Source: a bacterium | GTDB lineage: Bacteria > Bacteroidota > Ignavibacteria > Kapaibacteriales > UBA7675 | NCBI GenBank assembly: GCA_030430495.1 | Contig: JAUIKM010000002.1 | Span: forward strand, 186,001 to 250,000 | DNA length: 64,000 nt | Reading direction: 5' to 3' | Shown here: piece by piece, positions 63,745 to 64,000 of the stretch | How positions within the stretch are numbered: position 1 is the stretch's first letter | How the letters are laid out: each line of letters starts with the position of its first letter | Notes under the pieces: generated by a model | Told to the model about the DNA's origin: nothing | Databases searched by the model: none | What the model saw: the letters and a program-made list of their open reading frames with translations, nothing else | Translations under genes and position numbers: made by a program

Positions 63745-64000
63745 TTAACCGGCTTGATTCTTTTGTTTGTCCCCGTGTCGGACGCCCAGGAGTTTTTCGA
63801 CGTATTTACTGAGCATGTCAACTTCGATATTGACTTTGTCACCGACCTTGGTAACGCCGATCGTGGTGTTGTTCCAGGTGTGTGGAATAATCGCCACTCC
63901 GACGCGACTGCCCTCGACGCGCGCCGCCGTCAGGCTGATGCCGTCGATGCAGATTGACCCAACCGGTATGACATAGCGCTCAAAACCGTCCGGCAGCTCC
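63745..64000 (-). CDS. ribE: Riboflavin synthase alpha chain, C-terminal part (runs off the window)
   Basis: Riboflavin synthase joins two lumazines to form riboflavin. Only the C-terminal lumazine-binding repeat is visible: ERYVIPVGSICIDGISLTAA, VGVAIIPHTWNNTTIG, VNIEVDMLSKYVEKLL. The 5' end lies beyond 64000. The last codons (HGDKQKNQAG) are encoded by a dispersed-element copy on the minus strand (core 63763-63771). It is followed by 246 bp with no gene and then the ECF sigma gene. Confidence 0.93.
   Translation of the reverse strand, partial: ELPDGFERYVIPVGSICIDGISLTAARVEGSRVGVAIIPHTWNNTTIGVTKVGDKVNIEVDMLSKYVEKLLGVRHGDKQKNQAG

Overview
The window is chromosomal DNA (roughly 58-60% GC by eye) from a Gram-negative bacterium of the Bacteroidota/Chlorobiota (FCB) group, probably a flagellated lineage such as Kapabacteria, Ignavibacteria or a relative. 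The evidence is T9SS-type C-terminal sorting domains, Bacteroidota-style lipoproteins, a 1063-residue SecA, sparse Shine-Dalgarno sequences, and flagellar genes (fliL, fliM, fliN, fliO, flbD). The assignment is inferred from gene content only.

Layout. 0-5 kb: a small hypothetical gene, secA, two hairpin terminators and rnhC, then an intergenic cluster of DnaA-box-like sites (about 5.0-5.3 kb). 5.3-10.2 kb: a family 2 glycosyltransferase, an ECF sigma factor with a membrane-anchored partner carrying a T9SS-type tail, cutA and a MiaE-like tRNA hydroxylase. 10.2-12.1 kb: an EcoRV-like type II restriction-modification pair, AT-richer than its surroundings, whose nuclease gene is cut by an in-frame TGA. 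12.7-20.3 kb: yqgE, an arginase-family gene, a family 39 glycosyltransferase, the folB-folK-deoxynucleoside kinase operon, queF, queD and gltX. 20.5-29.4 kb: an NtrC-like response regulator with a degenerate GAFTGA loop, smc, a secreted protein, dgt, a hypothetical gene and coaE. 29.5-36 kb: polA, cdsA, a DUF547 lipoprotein, a 3-hydroxyacyl-CoA dehydrogenase-like protein and a HAD phosphatase, followed by about 0.9 kb of repeat-rich noncoding DNA. 36.9-42.4 kb (minus strand): fliL-fliM-fliN-fliO-mreB-mreC-mreD, with fliM split by a -1 frameshift at a slippery A_AAA_AAG. 42.6-51.1 kb: pdxB, an Ig-like lipoprotein, a flippase, a YihY/BrkB protein, a site-2 protease, a repeat-bearing noncoding stretch, a PduO-type cobalamin adenosyltransferase and a YmdB-like phosphodiesterase. 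51.2-60.1 kb: flbD, a large outer-membrane protein, an RsbW-like kinase, a family 87-like glycosyltransferase, addB and a secreted beta-propeller. 60.2-64 kb: rplS, a lipoprotein with a terminator hairpin inside its signal-peptide codons, an ECF sigma factor paired with an anti-sigma/outer-membrane-barrel fusion, and the 3' end of ribE.

The strongest leads are: (1) the ECF sigma and dual-membrane-spanning anti-sigma pair at the right end; (2) the fliM frameshift site; (3) a dispersed element with core GACAAACAA, at least ten exact copies, often just after or inside gene 3' ends; (4) sharply bounded tracts rich in TTAA/GTTTAAC words inside otherwise TTAA-poor genes; and (5) the EcoRV-like system with a nonsense codon and its own recognition sites at the nuclease start. 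No tRNA, rRNA, CRISPR array or transposase was found.
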